A stretch of 64,000 nt of DNA from Thiohalophilus sp. Lineage in GTDB: Bacteria > Pseudomonadota > Gammaproteobacteria > UBA6429 > Thiohalophilaceae. The translations under genes were made by a program, and so were the position numbers. The stretch spans positions 744,001-808,000 of the forward strand of contig NZ_JAXHLN010000003.1 of NCBI RefSeq assembly GCF_034522235.1. The letters run 5' to 3'. The notes under the pieces are model-generated. The model did no database searches. It was not told the DNA's origin and worked only from the letters and a program-made list of their open reading frames with translations. Positions 10,653-19,364 of this stretch are shown here, piece by piece (position 1 is the first letter of the stretch; every line of letters starts with the position of its first letter).

Positions 10653-11504
10653 TTACGCCGCAGGGCGCTGGCCGACGGCGACCCGGGGGTTCCCGCCGTA
10701 GTCAATAAAATCAGCCACTTCACGATAGCCGGCTTCCCGTAACAGGGCCTGAACCGCTTCACCCTGATCATAACCGTGTTCGAGCAACAGCCAGCCACCA
10801 GGCATCAGGTGGGACCACGACTGACTGATAATCAGGCGGATCGCTGCCAGCCCGTCGGCGCCAGCGGCCAGGGCATTGCGCGGTTCATAGCGGACATCGC
10901 CCCGGGACAGGTGCGGATCGGCTTCGCGGACATAGGGCGGGTTGGAGACGATCATCTCGAAGCGTTGCGATGCCGGTAGATCGCTCAGCCAGTCACCGTG
11001 GATAAACTGCACATTGTTCAGCCGGTGACGTGCGACATTGGCCCGCGCCACATCGAGTGCTTCAGCCGATTGCTCCGTGGCGATGATATGGCAGCGTGGG
11101 CGTTCGGCTGCCAGCGCCAGCGCAATGGCCCCGCAGCCGGTACCCAGATCGGCGACGGTCCAGTCGGCCTCGGCTGGAATGCGTTCCAGGGCCAGTTCCA
11201 CCAGGCGCTCGGTATCGGGCCGCGGAATCAATGTCGCCGGCGATACCCTCAATCGCAACGACCAGAAATCCTGTTCCCCCAGAATATGCGCGATGGGCTC
11301 ACCGGCAAGCCGGCGTTGCAACAAGGCGTCAAAGATTTGTTGTTGACTCGCATGGATCGGCTTCTCCGGCCAGGTATGCAACCAGGTCCGGGACTGTTGC
11401 AGCACATGGGCAAGCAACAGCTCGCTGTCCAGGCGCGCCGAGTCGGACACCGCCTGCAGGCGTCGATAGGCATCGTCCAGCAGTTCGCTGACGGTTAACG
11501 ACAT
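10653..11504 (-). CDS. prmC: Peptide chain release factor N(5)-glutamine methyltransferase
   Basis: SAM-dependent enzyme that methylates the Gln of the GGQ motif in release factors RF1 and RF2. I choose the ATG at 11504 (MSLTVSELL), giving 283 residues; a 7-residue upstream extension is less likely. The helical N-domain is followed by a Rossmann methyltransferase domain with DLGTGCGAIALALA (motif I) and the signature SNPPYV near residue 190 that binds the glutamine. Its substrate RF1 (prfA) is encoded about 13 kb away on the same strand, although the two genes are adjacent in many relatives. Confidence 0.95.
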   Translation of the reverse strand: MSLTVSELLDDAYRRLQAVSDSARLDSELLLAHVLQQSRTWLHTWPEKPIHASQQQIFDALLQRRLAGEPIAHILGEQDFWSLRLRVSPATLIPRPDTERLVELALERIPAEADWTVADLGTGCGAIALALAAERPRCHIIATEQSAEALDVARANVARHRLNNVQFIHGDWLSDLPASQRFEMIVSNPPYVREADPHLSRGDVRYEPRNALAAGADGLAAIRLIISQSWSHLMPGGWLLLEHGYDQGEAVQALLREAGYREVADFIDYGGNPRVAVGQRPAA

Positions 11505-11615
11505 AATAACGGGATCGAATGGCACATGCCGGCATTATACCTGAATCGGGTTTCACTACAGATCAGGGTGGCTCAAGCACCCTTCGGGCATAAACTCCGC
11601 GGAGCCACCGTTTAT

Positions 11616-13448
11616 CTACTTTTCTTTCTCTTCCTGTGCTTTGGCTTTTTCTTCCTCGCTCGGTTCGATCAGGCTGAGGATCGTCCAGTCCGCCTGGGGA
11701 GCCAGTTTGCCATCCACGACAAACACCTGTATCCGGCCGCGCGGGTCGATGGCAAATAACGGCGTGGCCCGTTTACCGTACTTGTGTTGAAAATCCTCGA
11801 AACTGAAATCGTCACTCAGCCGGGTGTCGTGGATCTCGGCACCCTGACTGATCAGGCTGGAGAGTTTGGTAAAGGTAATATCCTCGCCAAACAGCCGGTA
11901 ACCACGGTGTTCTTCGGCGGCGATGAGCTTGTCGGGGGCATCTTTTTCCTGCGCGGTCTGCAGGGTATAGATCGCACCGGAGCCGAATTCACGGCGAAAG
12001 CGCAGTCCGGCCAGTACGTTCACATCGGCCATCGGGGAAAGGGCGAGCATGCGACCGATGCCGACCAGATCCAGGCATTGATCAGCATGCGCGGAAATCG
12101 GGTTGCCGTAATAGGTGGGCAGGCCGGCCATGCGCGCCGCACGAATATTCTCCCAGTTGGTATCGGTCAACAGCACATTGAACTCCTGCTCCTGCAGGGC
12201 CTGGCCGATGGTGCGGGCCACCGGATTGGCACCGATGATCAGAAACCCGCGCGGCTCCGGCTCGGCGACACCCAGCCAGGTGGCAAACAGTCGCGAGGTG
12301 GCGCTTTGTAATACCACGGTGCCGATGATGACCATGAAGGTCAACGGCACCAGTAATGCCGCCTCACTCATGCCTTCCTGTTGCAGGCGCAGGGCAAACA
12401 GGGCCGAGACCGCCGCGGCGACGATACCGCGCGGGGCGATCCAGGCCAGCAACGTTCGCTCGCGCCAGTTCAGTGAGGAGCGAAAGGTGGAAACCAGGAC
12501 TTTCAATGGCCGGGCGATGAACTGGATGGCCAGCAGGACGAACAGGGCCGGCCAGCCCAGTTCGATCAGCGCACTCAGATCCAGCCGCGCCGCCAGAATA
12601 ATAAACAGGCCGGAGATAAACAGCAGGCTGAGACTTTCCTTGAACGACAGAATGTCATGGATATGCACGCCCTTCATATTGGCCAGCCACAAGCCCATGA
12701 CAGTGACCGCCAGCAGACCGGATTCGTGATACAGCGAATTGGAAATCACGAAAACCGCGAACACCAGTGTCAAGGTAGTGATGTTGTGCAGGTATTCGGG
12801 CAACAGATGATGGCGCAACAGCAGACCCAGCAGATAGCCGGGCACGGCCCCCATTGCGATGCCCACCAGCAGTATCGTGCCGAAACCGAGCAGGGTGGAG
12901 CCCAGCGCATCGCTGCCCTGGCCGGTAATAATAAAGTTGAACACCAGCACCGCCAGCAGGGCACCGATCGGATCGATGACAATCCCTTCCCAGCGCAGAA
13001 TATGGGTCAGGCGGCTGTTGGGGCGTACGGTGCGCAGCATGGGGATGATGACGGTTGGCCCGGTGACCACCGTGATGGCACCGAACAGCAGCGCCAGTTC
13101 CCAGCCAATATCGAGCAACAGATACGTGGCGATAGCGGTGACGGCCCAGGTGGCCAGCACTCCCACCGAGACCAGGTTGATCACGACCTGTTGCAAGCCG
13201 CGGATTTGTTCGAACTTGAGGGTCAGACTGCCTTCGAACAGGATGACCGCGACGGCCAGGGAGACGAACGGAAACAGCAGATCGCCGAACAGCGTATTGG
13301 GATCGAGCCAGCCGGTGACCGGACCGGCGATGATACCGCCCAGTAACAAAAACAGGATCGCCGGCAGTTTCAGCCACCACGACAACCACTGACTGGCAAT
13401 ACCGATCAGGCCGATACCGGCCAGGGCAATGAGAATATGTTCGTGCAT
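11616..13448 (-). CDS. CPA1-family cation/proton antiporter with TrkA-type cytoplasmic domains
   Basis: Inner-membrane Na+(K+)/H+ exchanger. Of 610 residues the first about 395 form roughly 12-13 membrane helices with the NhaP-type motifs GPTVIIP and RWEGIVIDPIGALLAVLVF, including the conserved acidic pair in EGIVIDP. From about 405 a Rossmann TrkA-N domain begins (GFLIIGANPVARTIGQAL), followed by a C-terminal regulatory part and a charged Glu/Lys tail. NhaP-type Na+ or K+ efflux is the best guess; ion specificity cannot be read from sequence. Confidence 0.9.
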   Translation of the reverse strand: MHEHILIALAGIGLIGIASQWLSWWLKLPAILFLLLGGIIAGPVTGWLDPNTLFGDLLFPFVSLAVAVILFEGSLTLKFEQIRGLQQVVINLVSVGVLATWAVTAIATYLLLDIGWELALLFGAITVVTGPTVIIPMLRTVRPNSRLTHILRWEGIVIDPIGALLAVLVFNFIITGQGSDALGSTLLGFGTILLVGIAMGAVPGYLLGLLLRHHLLPEYLHNITTLTLVFAVFVISNSLYHESGLLAVTVMGLWLANMKGVHIHDILSFKESLSLLFISGLFIILAARLDLSALIELGWPALFVLLAIQFIARPLKVLVSTFRSSLNWRERTLLAWIAPRGIVAAAVSALFALRLQQEGMSEAALLVPLTFMVIIGTVVLQSATSRLFATWLGVAEPEPRGFLIIGANPVARTIGQALQEQEFNVLLTDTNWENIRAARMAGLPTYYGNPISAHADQCLDLVGIGRMLALSPMADVNVLAGLRFRREFGSGAIYTLQTAQEKDAPDKLIAAEEHRGYRLFGEDITFTKLSSLISQGAEIHDTRLSDDFSFEDFQHKYGKRATPLFAIDPRGRIQVFVVDGKLAPQADWTILSLIEPSEEEKAKAQEEKEK

Positions 13449-13480
13449 GGGCGATCGGCAGCCGCGGTTGTTAGTGTTGT

Positions 13481-13657
13481 CTAATCCTGCGGGGATTCGA
13501 TCAGTTTGGCAATATTCAGTTGCCGGATCGCATCAATGGCGACTTCAAAGCGACCTTCGCCGCACAGCCCGCTGATGCCGGCCTGTTCATAGGCCTCGAT
13601 GGCGTGTTGCAGGCAGGCCTGACGGACACGTTCGGCGAGTGCGAGCTTGTCATCCAT
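13481..13657 (-). CDS. Small conserved protein (58 aa)
   Basis: Reading the minus strand from the ATG at 13657 gives a 58-residue acidic, probably helical protein (MDDKLALAERVRQACLQHAI...AYEQAGISGLCGEGRFEVA...) ending at a TAG at 13481. The AYEQAGISGLC and GEGRFEVAIDAI segments look like a conserved family of small gammaproteobacterial proteins with no established function known to me. It overlaps the 3' end of the haloacid dehalogenase gene by 8 bases, which suggests coupling. Confidence 0.65.
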   Translation of the reverse strand: MDDKLALAERVRQACLQHAIEAYEQAGISGLCGEGRFEVAIDAIRQLNIAKLIESPQD

Positions 13658-14330
13658 GGTTCTGTACCACGCTGATCAGATCGGTGAGTTGTTCAATGCT
13701 GGCCGTGGGCCGGGCCTCCCACGGATCGAACGCCACGCCCGGATCGCGCCGCACCCAGGCGGTCGGCATTCCGACCGCCGCGGCACCGAGAATATCGAAG
13801 GGATTGGCCGAAACCAGCCAGCAGGATGCCGCCGCCGCGCCGGTTCGGGCCAGGCAGTGTTGATACACTGCCGGATCCGGTTTGTAGCTGCCGATCTCAT
13901 CGACACTGATGATGTCGCTGAATCGATCCCGGATGCCGGCCTGTTCCAGCAGGCCGTTGACTCCCGCTGCCGTGCCGTTGGAGAAGGCCACCATGCGCAC
14001 GCCGGCCTGTTGCAGGGCGGACAGTCCCGAGTCCACATCGGCAAAGGCGGGCAGGCTGGCGTAACGTTGCAACAGCCGCTGCTTGTCCGCCTCACTCAGA
14101 TGGGTGCCCAGTACCGTGTCGCAGTAATCCAGCGCCTGACGGGTGCAGATCGAAAAATCCACGTACTGGCGCATCAGTCCCCGGCGAAAGGTGTATTCCA
14201 GTTGCTTGTCGCGCCAGCGCCGGGAAAATTCCCGCGCCCGTTCGCCAATCAACTGCTCCAGTTCAACCACCACCCCGTGGGGGTCGATCAGGGTGCCGTA
14301 GATATCGAATGCGATGACCGGGGTTGCCAT
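13650..14330 (-). CDS. Haloacid dehalogenase, type II
   Basis: HAD-superfamily hydrolase, most like (S)-2-haloacid dehalogenases that release halide from 2-haloalkanoates. The 226 residues contain the nucleophile motif FDIYGTL (D9), SNGT near 117 (motif II), the Lys motif SYKPDPAVY near 150 and an ANPFDILGA motif near 175 typical of the dehalogenase subgroup rather than of phosphatases. It is co-oriented with, and overlaps, the 58-aa gene. True substrate unknown. Confidence 0.87.
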   Translation of the reverse strand: MATPVIAFDIYGTLIDPHGVVVELEQLIGERAREFSRRWRDKQLEYTFRRGLMRQYVDFSICTRQALDYCDTVLGTHLSEADKQRLLQRYASLPAFADVDSGLSALQQAGVRMVAFSNGTAAGVNGLLEQAGIRDRFSDIISVDEIGSYKPDPAVYQHCLARTGAAAASCWLVSANPFDILGAAAVGMPTAWVRRDPGVAFDPWEARPTASIEQLTDLISVVQNHG

Positions 14331-14548
14331 ATTCTGTGCCTGCCAGAAAGCTTGTTCGCTTTATGCAGGATAGCATTAATCGCCGGGTCGACAATCCGGC
14401 GCGGCGCGGATTCATCTGAAAACCGGGATGCCCGCTGGTGGATATTCCAAACCAGGGATGTTTTACTTTGATATTGGGTACTTTATGCTCTGTCCGAGAT
14501 CGATTTAATCAAGGGTACTTGAGAGTGCATCGCCGGTTTCGTTGTAAC

Positions 14549-16165
14549 ATGAATGCCAGAATGATCCGTGTTGCCCTGTTGTCGACGCTGGCGTGGTCCA
14601 TGTTATGCCTGTTGCCGGCGACGGCGCTGGCCGCGTCCGGACATGCCGGTGGGCAACTGCAAGAAATATTGCAAAACCCGGCCGACGCCGGCATGTCGAC
14701 GGAACTCGACTGGAAAAAACTTCGCAAGTTCTATGCCTCCCGCCACTATCAACCGGCATGGAGCGATCATTCGGGGGTCTTCCTCCCCGCCCGACAATTT
14801 CGGGATATTCTGGAAAATGCCGATCGGGAAGGCCTGGAGCCGAAGAGCTATCACCTGAAGTCGATCGCCCGGCAGTGGGGTTCGATCCATGCCGCAAAAC
14901 GGGCCCGGCTGGATCTGCTGTTGACCGACGCCTTCTTTTTATACAGCCGTCATGTCTCACAGGGGCGTTATGCGCCGTTCGAGGTGGATCCGCTCTGGAA
15001 TATCGATGTACCGCAGATGGATCCCGTCGCGTTACTGGAGTCGATGCTCGAAGAAGACGATTTCGAACGGGCCTTGCAGGCGCTGGCGCCGCCGCACCCG
15101 GGTTATCGCTGGCTGCGTGAGGCACTCAAAAAGTACCGGCAATTGGCCGCACAGGGGGGGTGGCCGACAATCCGGACCAGCGCGATCCTCAAATACGGAC
15201 AGCGCCATGCGCAGGTTGCCGTTTTGCGCCGGCGGCTGATGGCCGAGGGGGATCTGCAACTGCCGGCAGTGCATGATGCGCAATATTTTGATCAACTGCT
15301 GAAGTATGCCGTGGAGCGTTTCCAGGTCCGCCATGGACTGGAAATGGACGGTCTTGTCGGAGCAGGAACCCGGGCGGCGTTGAATGTGCCGGTTTCAACC
15401 CGGATTGAGCAGATCAAGCTGAACATGGAACGCTGGCGCTGGCTGCCCGGGGAACTGGGCGAGCGGTATATTATGGTCAATACCGCCAACTTTGAATTGC
15501 TGGCGTTCGACAAGAACAAACCCGTGCTGGGCATGTCGGTCATTACCGGCAAGCCGGAACGTCCGACGCCGGTCATACAGGGTATGCTGCATACCCTCGT
15601 TCTCAATCCATACTGGACCCTGCCGAGAACGATCGCTATCGAGGACGTACTGCCCAAACAACAACGCAATCCGGAGTATCTCACCTCGAAGGGGATACAC
15701 GTATTCGCCAACGGCGAGGAGCTGGATCCCCGACAGATCGACTGGTCGAAGGCCGACGAGGATTACTTCCCGTATATCCTGCGGCAGGAGCCCGGCCCCG
15801 ATAACGCGCTGGGGCGGTTCAAGTTTCTTTTTTCCAATAATTTTGACATTTATCTGCATGATACGCCGTCATACTGGAAATTTGATCAGGCAATGCGTGC
15901 ATTCAGTTCCGGCTGTATTCGTGTGCAGGAACCTTTCAAGTTGGTGAGTTATTTGTTGCGCTCACAATCCGAATGGTCGGAGCAGGCGATAAAAGCGGCC
16001 ACCCGCTCCGGGGAGAACCGGCGGATACCGATCCCGGACGCACTGCCGGTCTATCTGGTTTACTTTACCGCCTGGGGGAGAAGCGATGGCACCACCTCGT
16101 TTTATCGGGACGTTTACGATCTGGATCAGACCAATCCCGCGTTTTGTCTCACTTCAAACCCCTGA
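14549..16165 (+). CDS. LdtD (YcbB)-like murein L,D-transpeptidase
   Basis: Periplasmic enzyme that forms 3-3 (mDAP-mDAP) cross-links in peptidoglycan. From the ATG at 14549 it has 538 residues: a signal peptide (MIRVALLSTLAWSMLCLLPA, cleaved after ALA), a scaffold domain, a peptidoglycan-binding domain near 235-290 (FQVRHGLEMDGLVGAGTRAALN) and a YkuD catalytic domain with SSGCIRV near 456 (catalytic Cys) and the His of LHDTPS. An upstream in-frame extension to 14438 would hide the signal peptide. It precedes a MepK-like gene, as in E. coli ycbB-ycbK. The large size and domain order favour LdtD over the small Ldts. Confidence 0.92.
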   Translation: MNARMIRVALLSTLAWSMLCLLPATALAASGHAGGQLQEILQNPADAGMSTELDWKKLRKFYASRHYQPAWSDHSGVFLPARQFRDILENADREGLEPKSYHLKSIARQWGSIHAAKRARLDLLLTDAFFLYSRHVSQGRYAPFEVDPLWNIDVPQMDPVALLESMLEEDDFERALQALAPPHPGYRWLREALKKYRQLAAQGGWPTIRTSAILKYGQRHAQVAVLRRRLMAEGDLQLPAVHDAQYFDQLLKYAVERFQVRHGLEMDGLVGAGTRAALNVPVSTRIEQIKLNMERWRWLPGELGERYIMVNTANFELLAFDKNKPVLGMSVITGKPERPTPVIQGMLHTLVLNPYWTLPRTIAIEDVLPKQQRNPEYLTSKGIHVFANGEELDPRQIDWSKADEDYFPYILRQEPGPDNALGRFKFLFSNNFDIYLHDTPSYWKFDQAMRAFSSGCIRVQEPFKLVSYLLRSQSEWSEQAIKAATRSGENRRIPIPDALPVYLVYFTAWGRSDGTTSFYRDVYDLDQTNPAFCLTSNP

Positions 16166-16282
16166 TGCCAATACGTCTTCGTCCGATTATGTGAATCGGT
16201 GAGCAGTTCGATGACTGTAATTTGAAATCCTTGCACCCCATCTGTATAGTAAAACCATTGCTTATTGCTGCTTTACCATCCC

Positions 16283-16828
16283 ATGTCCAATATCATGACC
16301 ACACGTCGTCACTTTCTGCGCGCCGCCAGCGGAGTGCTTGGCCTGCTTGCCGCGCCCACGGCTTTCGCGCGTATGACAAACCGGGACGAACGCGTGCTGC
16401 ACTTTCATAATTTGCACACCGGTGAAAGCCTGGATGCCACGTATTGGGCCGGGGGTGACTACGTCCCGGAACAGCTGGCCGCGCTGGATCATTTGTTGCG
16501 TGACCACCGGACCGGTCAGGCCACCAAAATGGACCGCAAGCTGTATGATCTGCTGTTTGCTTTACAGCAGGAAGTTGGCCGTTTTGGCACTTATCATGTC
16601 ATTTCAGGCTATCGCTCGTCCCGAACCAACGCCATGCTGAACAAAACCAGCACCGGGGTCGCCAAACGCAGCCTGCACACCCGGGGCAAGGCCATTGATA
16701 TCCGGCTGCCCGGCACCGATCTCAAGCATTTGCGTGAAGCGGCGCTACGTCTGAAGGCCGGTGGCGTGGGCTATTATCCCGATTCCAACTTTATCCACGT
16801 GGACACGGGCCGCCCCCGATTCTGGTAA
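16283..16828 (+). CDS. MepK (YcbK)-like murein endopeptidase, Tat-exported
   Basis: DUF882/peptidase M15 protein; the E. coli homologue MepK cleaves 3-3 cross-links. The 181 residues begin with a twin-arginine signal (TTRRHFLRAASGVLGLLAAP, then AFA) and contain the zinc-site motifs SLHTRGKAIDIRL and FIHVDTGRPRFW with the expected His and Asp ligands. A second ATG at 16295 is also possible. It follows the L,D-transpeptidase gene by 117 bp, so the maker and the cutter of 3-3 links are neighbours. Confidence 0.9.
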   Translation: MSNIMTTRRHFLRAASGVLGLLAAPTAFARMTNRDERVLHFHNLHTGESLDATYWAGGDYVPEQLAALDHLLRDHRTGQATKMDRKLYDLLFALQQEVGRFGTYHVISGYRSSRTNAMLNKTSTGVAKRSLHTRGKAIDIRLPGTDLKHLREAALRLKAGGVGYYPDSNFIHVDTGRPRFW

Positions 16829-17057
16829 AACCGGCTGTCCCGGGCCGTTTTGCGACGAGCCCACCGGGGGAAAAATCGTATTCAATGACTGATTTGGCTG
16901 GCTTGTTGAGTGGTTATGCTGTAATGTATATCAGTAACAGTTTCATCTAGTCGTTCCGGAAGTTCCTCTTGCAGTGTATTCAGCAGATTCTCCCGAAATT
17001 TCTAAGTATCAAACTGTCTGTAATACATTGTTTTTTAATATATTAAAGAGGTTCCGT
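16829..17057 (+). promoter_or_regulatory. Long AT-rich leader upstream of the cold-shock gene
   Basis: A 229-bp gap that becomes AT-rich toward the csp start codon (runs of TTTTTTAATATATTAAAGAG just before it). Long structured 5' leaders are typical of cspA-type genes, where they act as thermosensors. I see no clear -10/-35 pair, so the transcript start is not assigned. The Shine-Dalgarno AAGAGG lies close to the ATG at 17058. Confidence 0.4.
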
Positions 17058-17261
17058 ATGAGCACAGGTACAGTTAAGTGGTTTAACGACAGTAAAGGTT
17101 TTGGCTTTATTACCCCGAGCGAAGGTGGCGATGACGTATTCGTTCATCATTCCGCCATCCAGGGCAGTGGGTTTAAATCCCTGGCGGAAGGTCAGCAGGT
17201 CACGTTTGACACCGAACGCGGTCAAAAAGGCCTGAGCGCGACCAACGTCACCCCGCAATAA
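17058..17261 (+). CDS. Cold-shock protein, CspA family
   Basis: A 67-residue single OB-fold nucleic-acid chaperone. Start at ATG 17058 ([20 protein letters not shown]). RNP1 (KGFGFI) and RNP2 (VFVHHSA) RNA-binding motifs are intact, as is the [11 protein letters not shown]-terminus. The gene is monocistronic: a strong terminator follows 27 bases later. Whether it is cold-induced cannot be told, but the long AT-rich leader fits. Confidence 0.96.
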   Translation: MSTGTVKWFNDSKGFGFITPSEGGDDVFVHHSAIQGSGFKSLAEGQQVTFDTERGQKGLSATNVTPQ

Positions 17262-17287
17262 CCCTTATCAGGTCATTGCGACAAAAA

Positions 17288-17313
17288 GCCCCGCCTCAGT
17301 GCGGGGTTTTTTT
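17288..17313 (+). terminator. Rho-independent terminator of the cold-shock gene
   Basis: Stem CCCCGC / GCGGGG with a short loop followed by seven T residues, directly downstream of the csp stop codon. Confidence 0.92.
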
Positions 17314-17705
17314 ATACCCTTTTTTACCCCGTCGCCCCTCAGAACAGACCGCCCCTCCCCGCTAGCGGGCGATCTGTTGCTGCATCAGTGAGTTGCGTAT
17401 ACGGGTGATCTTCTCGGCGTTCTTCTGTCATGCCGCTTCGGTGACTTCCGGCGGGCTGATGCGCATGGTGGGAAGCGCTTGCCGGAAGTCTGTACTCGCC
17501 GGCAATCAGGCCGCGGGGCGTGGTCGTTATCCAGTAAGAGGTACATATTTCATCCCTGCAGATTGACTAACAGGCCATGAAGTAATGCCTGATGCGAGTT
17601 AATTCTTGTTATTTTAAAGGGGAAATCGGAGCGGGGAATAACACAATCCCGCTGAACAGGATGAGATGAATGATACAATTCGCCATCGAAAAAAAGGAAC
17701 AGAGG
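17314..17705. other. Intergenic region with a degenerate coding remnant
   Basis: Nearly 400 bp without an intact gene. On the minus strand around 17360-17560 short interrupted frames (for example EVTEAA*QKNAEKITRIRNS, stop shown as *) suggest a decayed gene of unknown identity. The last about 40 bp contain the Shine-Dalgarno region of chrA. Nothing else recognised. Confidence 0.35.
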
Positions 17706-19055
17706 ATGTCGATAGAACAACAACAAACAGACAAGTTGCCCACCTCCGTTCCGTTACGGGAATTTTTTCTCTACTGGCTCAAACTCGGGTTTATCAGCTT
17801 CGGGGGCCCGGCGGGCCAGATCAGCATGATGCATCAGGAGCTGGTGGAAAAGCGCCGTTGGATATCAGAGCGTCGCTTCCTGCATGCATTAAACTACACG
17901 ATGGTTCTGCCGGGCCCGGAGGCACAGCAGCTGGCCACTTATATCGGTTGGCTGCTGCATGGCGTCTGGGGTGGCATTATGGCCGGAGCTTTATTTGTTC
18001 TGCCGTCTCTGATTATTATCGGCGGCCTGACCTGGGGCTATCTGGAATACGGCGATGTGCGGGCCGTCGAGGGTGTACTGTATGGTGTCAAGCCCGCAGT
18101 GACGGCGATTGTCGTCTTCGCTGCCTATCGGATCGGTACCCGGGCACTGAAGAATAACGCGCTCTACGCCATTGCGGTGTTGGCCTTTATCGCCATCTTC
18201 GTTTTAAATGTGCCTTTCCCCTATATTGTTATCGGTGCCGGTATTATCGGCTATGTGGGTTTTCGCTTCGCCCCCGACAAGTTCAACAGCAAGGGGCATG
18301 GCGGGGAAGCCGGTCATTCGTACGGCCCGGCGATTATCGATGACCATACGCCGGTTCCCGAACATGCCCGGTTCAAGTGGCGACGCGTGGTTGTGATTGT
18401 CCTTGTCGGACTTGTCTTGTGGGCTGCGGTAATGCTCGGATTGCTGGCGACATATGGCTGGCAGGGCACCCTGACCCAGATGGGGTGGTTCTTTACCAAG
18501 GCCGCGCTGGTGACTTTCGGCGGCGCATATGCCGTCCTGCCGTACGTCTACCAGGGCGGTGTCGAGCAGTATGCCTGGCTGAATGCCACGCAGATGATAG
18601 ACGGGCTGGCCCTGGGTGAGTCGACGCCCGGACCGCTGATCATGATCGTCGCCTTCGTCGGCTTTGTCGGCGGCTGGACAAAAGGGATCTTCGGTCCCGA
18701 ACTGTTGCCCCTGGCGGGGGCCGCCGGCGCAAGCATTGCGACCCTGTTTACCTTCCTGCCGTCATTCCTGTTTATCCTGCTCGGCGGGCCCTTTGTTGAG
18801 TCGACGCGCCACGATATCAAGTTCACCGGCCCCCTTACCGGGATTACCGCCGCCGTGGTTGGCGTTATCCTCAATCTGGCGATGTTCTTTGCCTACCATG
18901 TGCTCTGGCCGCAAGGGTTCGAGGGAACGTTTGACTGGTTTTCCGCTCTGCTTGGCCTGGCGGCATTTGTTGCGCTGTTCAGGTTCAAAATCGGCATCCT
19001 CCCGGTTATCGCCGCCAGTGCAATAATCGGTATGGGTTATACCTTGTTGTTATAG
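17706..19055 (+). CDS. chrA: Chromate transporter, ChrA family (two-domain form)
   Basis: Inner-membrane CHR-superfamily protein proposed to export chromate. The 449 residues form about 10-12 membrane helices in two homologous halves: the first has GFISFGGPAGQISMMHQELV and the PGPEAQQLATYIG motif, the second TFGGAYAVLPYVYQ and the STPGPLIMI motif. Long-chain ChrA proteins of about 400-450 residues look like this. I prefer the ATG at 17706, preceded by AAAGGAACAGAGG. The gene stands alone without a chrB-like regulator nearby, so a role in chromate resistance is by family only. Confidence 0.93.
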   Translation: MSIEQQQTDKLPTSVPLREFFLYWLKLGFISFGGPAGQISMMHQELVEKRRWISERRFLHALNYTMVLPGPEAQQLATYIGWLLHGVWGGIMAGALFVLPSLIIIGGLTWGYLEYGDVRAVEGVLYGVKPAVTAIVVFAAYRIGTRALKNNALYAIAVLAFIAIFVLNVPFPYIVIGAGIIGYVGFRFAPDKFNSKGHGGEAGHSYGPAIIDDHTPVPEHARFKWRRVVVIVLVGLVLWAAVMLGLLATYGWQGTLTQMGWFFTKAALVTFGGAYAVLPYVYQGGVEQYAWLNATQMIDGLALGESTPGPLIMIVAFVGFVGGWTKGIFGPELLPLAGAAGASIATLFTFLPSFLFILLGGPFVESTRHDIKFTGPLTGITAAVVGVILNLAMFFAYHVLWPQGFEGTFDWFSALLGLAAFVALFRFKIGILPVIAASAIIGMGYTLLL

Positions 19056-19364
19056 ACATCCGCGGGTTGCAGGCGCTTCCGACAAAAATCGGGGCAGAGC
19101 CTGAGGTATCTGTGGCCTTGAGCCGGACAAACCTGTCAGCCTGCAGGCCCGGTAAAGCACCCTGCAGACAAACTCCACGGTATCGTGAAAATTCCTAAAA
19201 GGGAGATAATGCAAAGAACCACAGGCCGTTTATGCACGTTGTGTGAGTACAAGGAACGTAAAGAGAAAAATGTTAGACCAATCCCGGCATTCGCGCTGTG
19301 GACAGCTTAGCGCTGTTGGGATTCGCCCTGTGAAGTTGTCTTGCCCGATCGGGGAGCTACTGAA
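19056..19364. other. Intergenic region between chrA and the GGDEF gene
   Basis: About 310 bp between two convergent genes. It holds one small possible frame (19209-19310) and otherwise no motif I recognise; no clear terminator was seen. Confidence 0.4.
19209..19310 (+). CDS. Possible 33-residue CxxC miniprotein
   Basis: ATG at 19209 preceded closely by AAAAGGGAGATA, encoding MQRTTGRLCTLCEYKERKEK... with one CxxC and a basic stretch, ending at a TAG at 19310. The good Shine-Dalgarno is the only support; no homologue is recognised and it may be chance. Confidence 0.2.
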   Translation: MQRTTGRLCTLCEYKERKEKNVRPIPAFALWTA

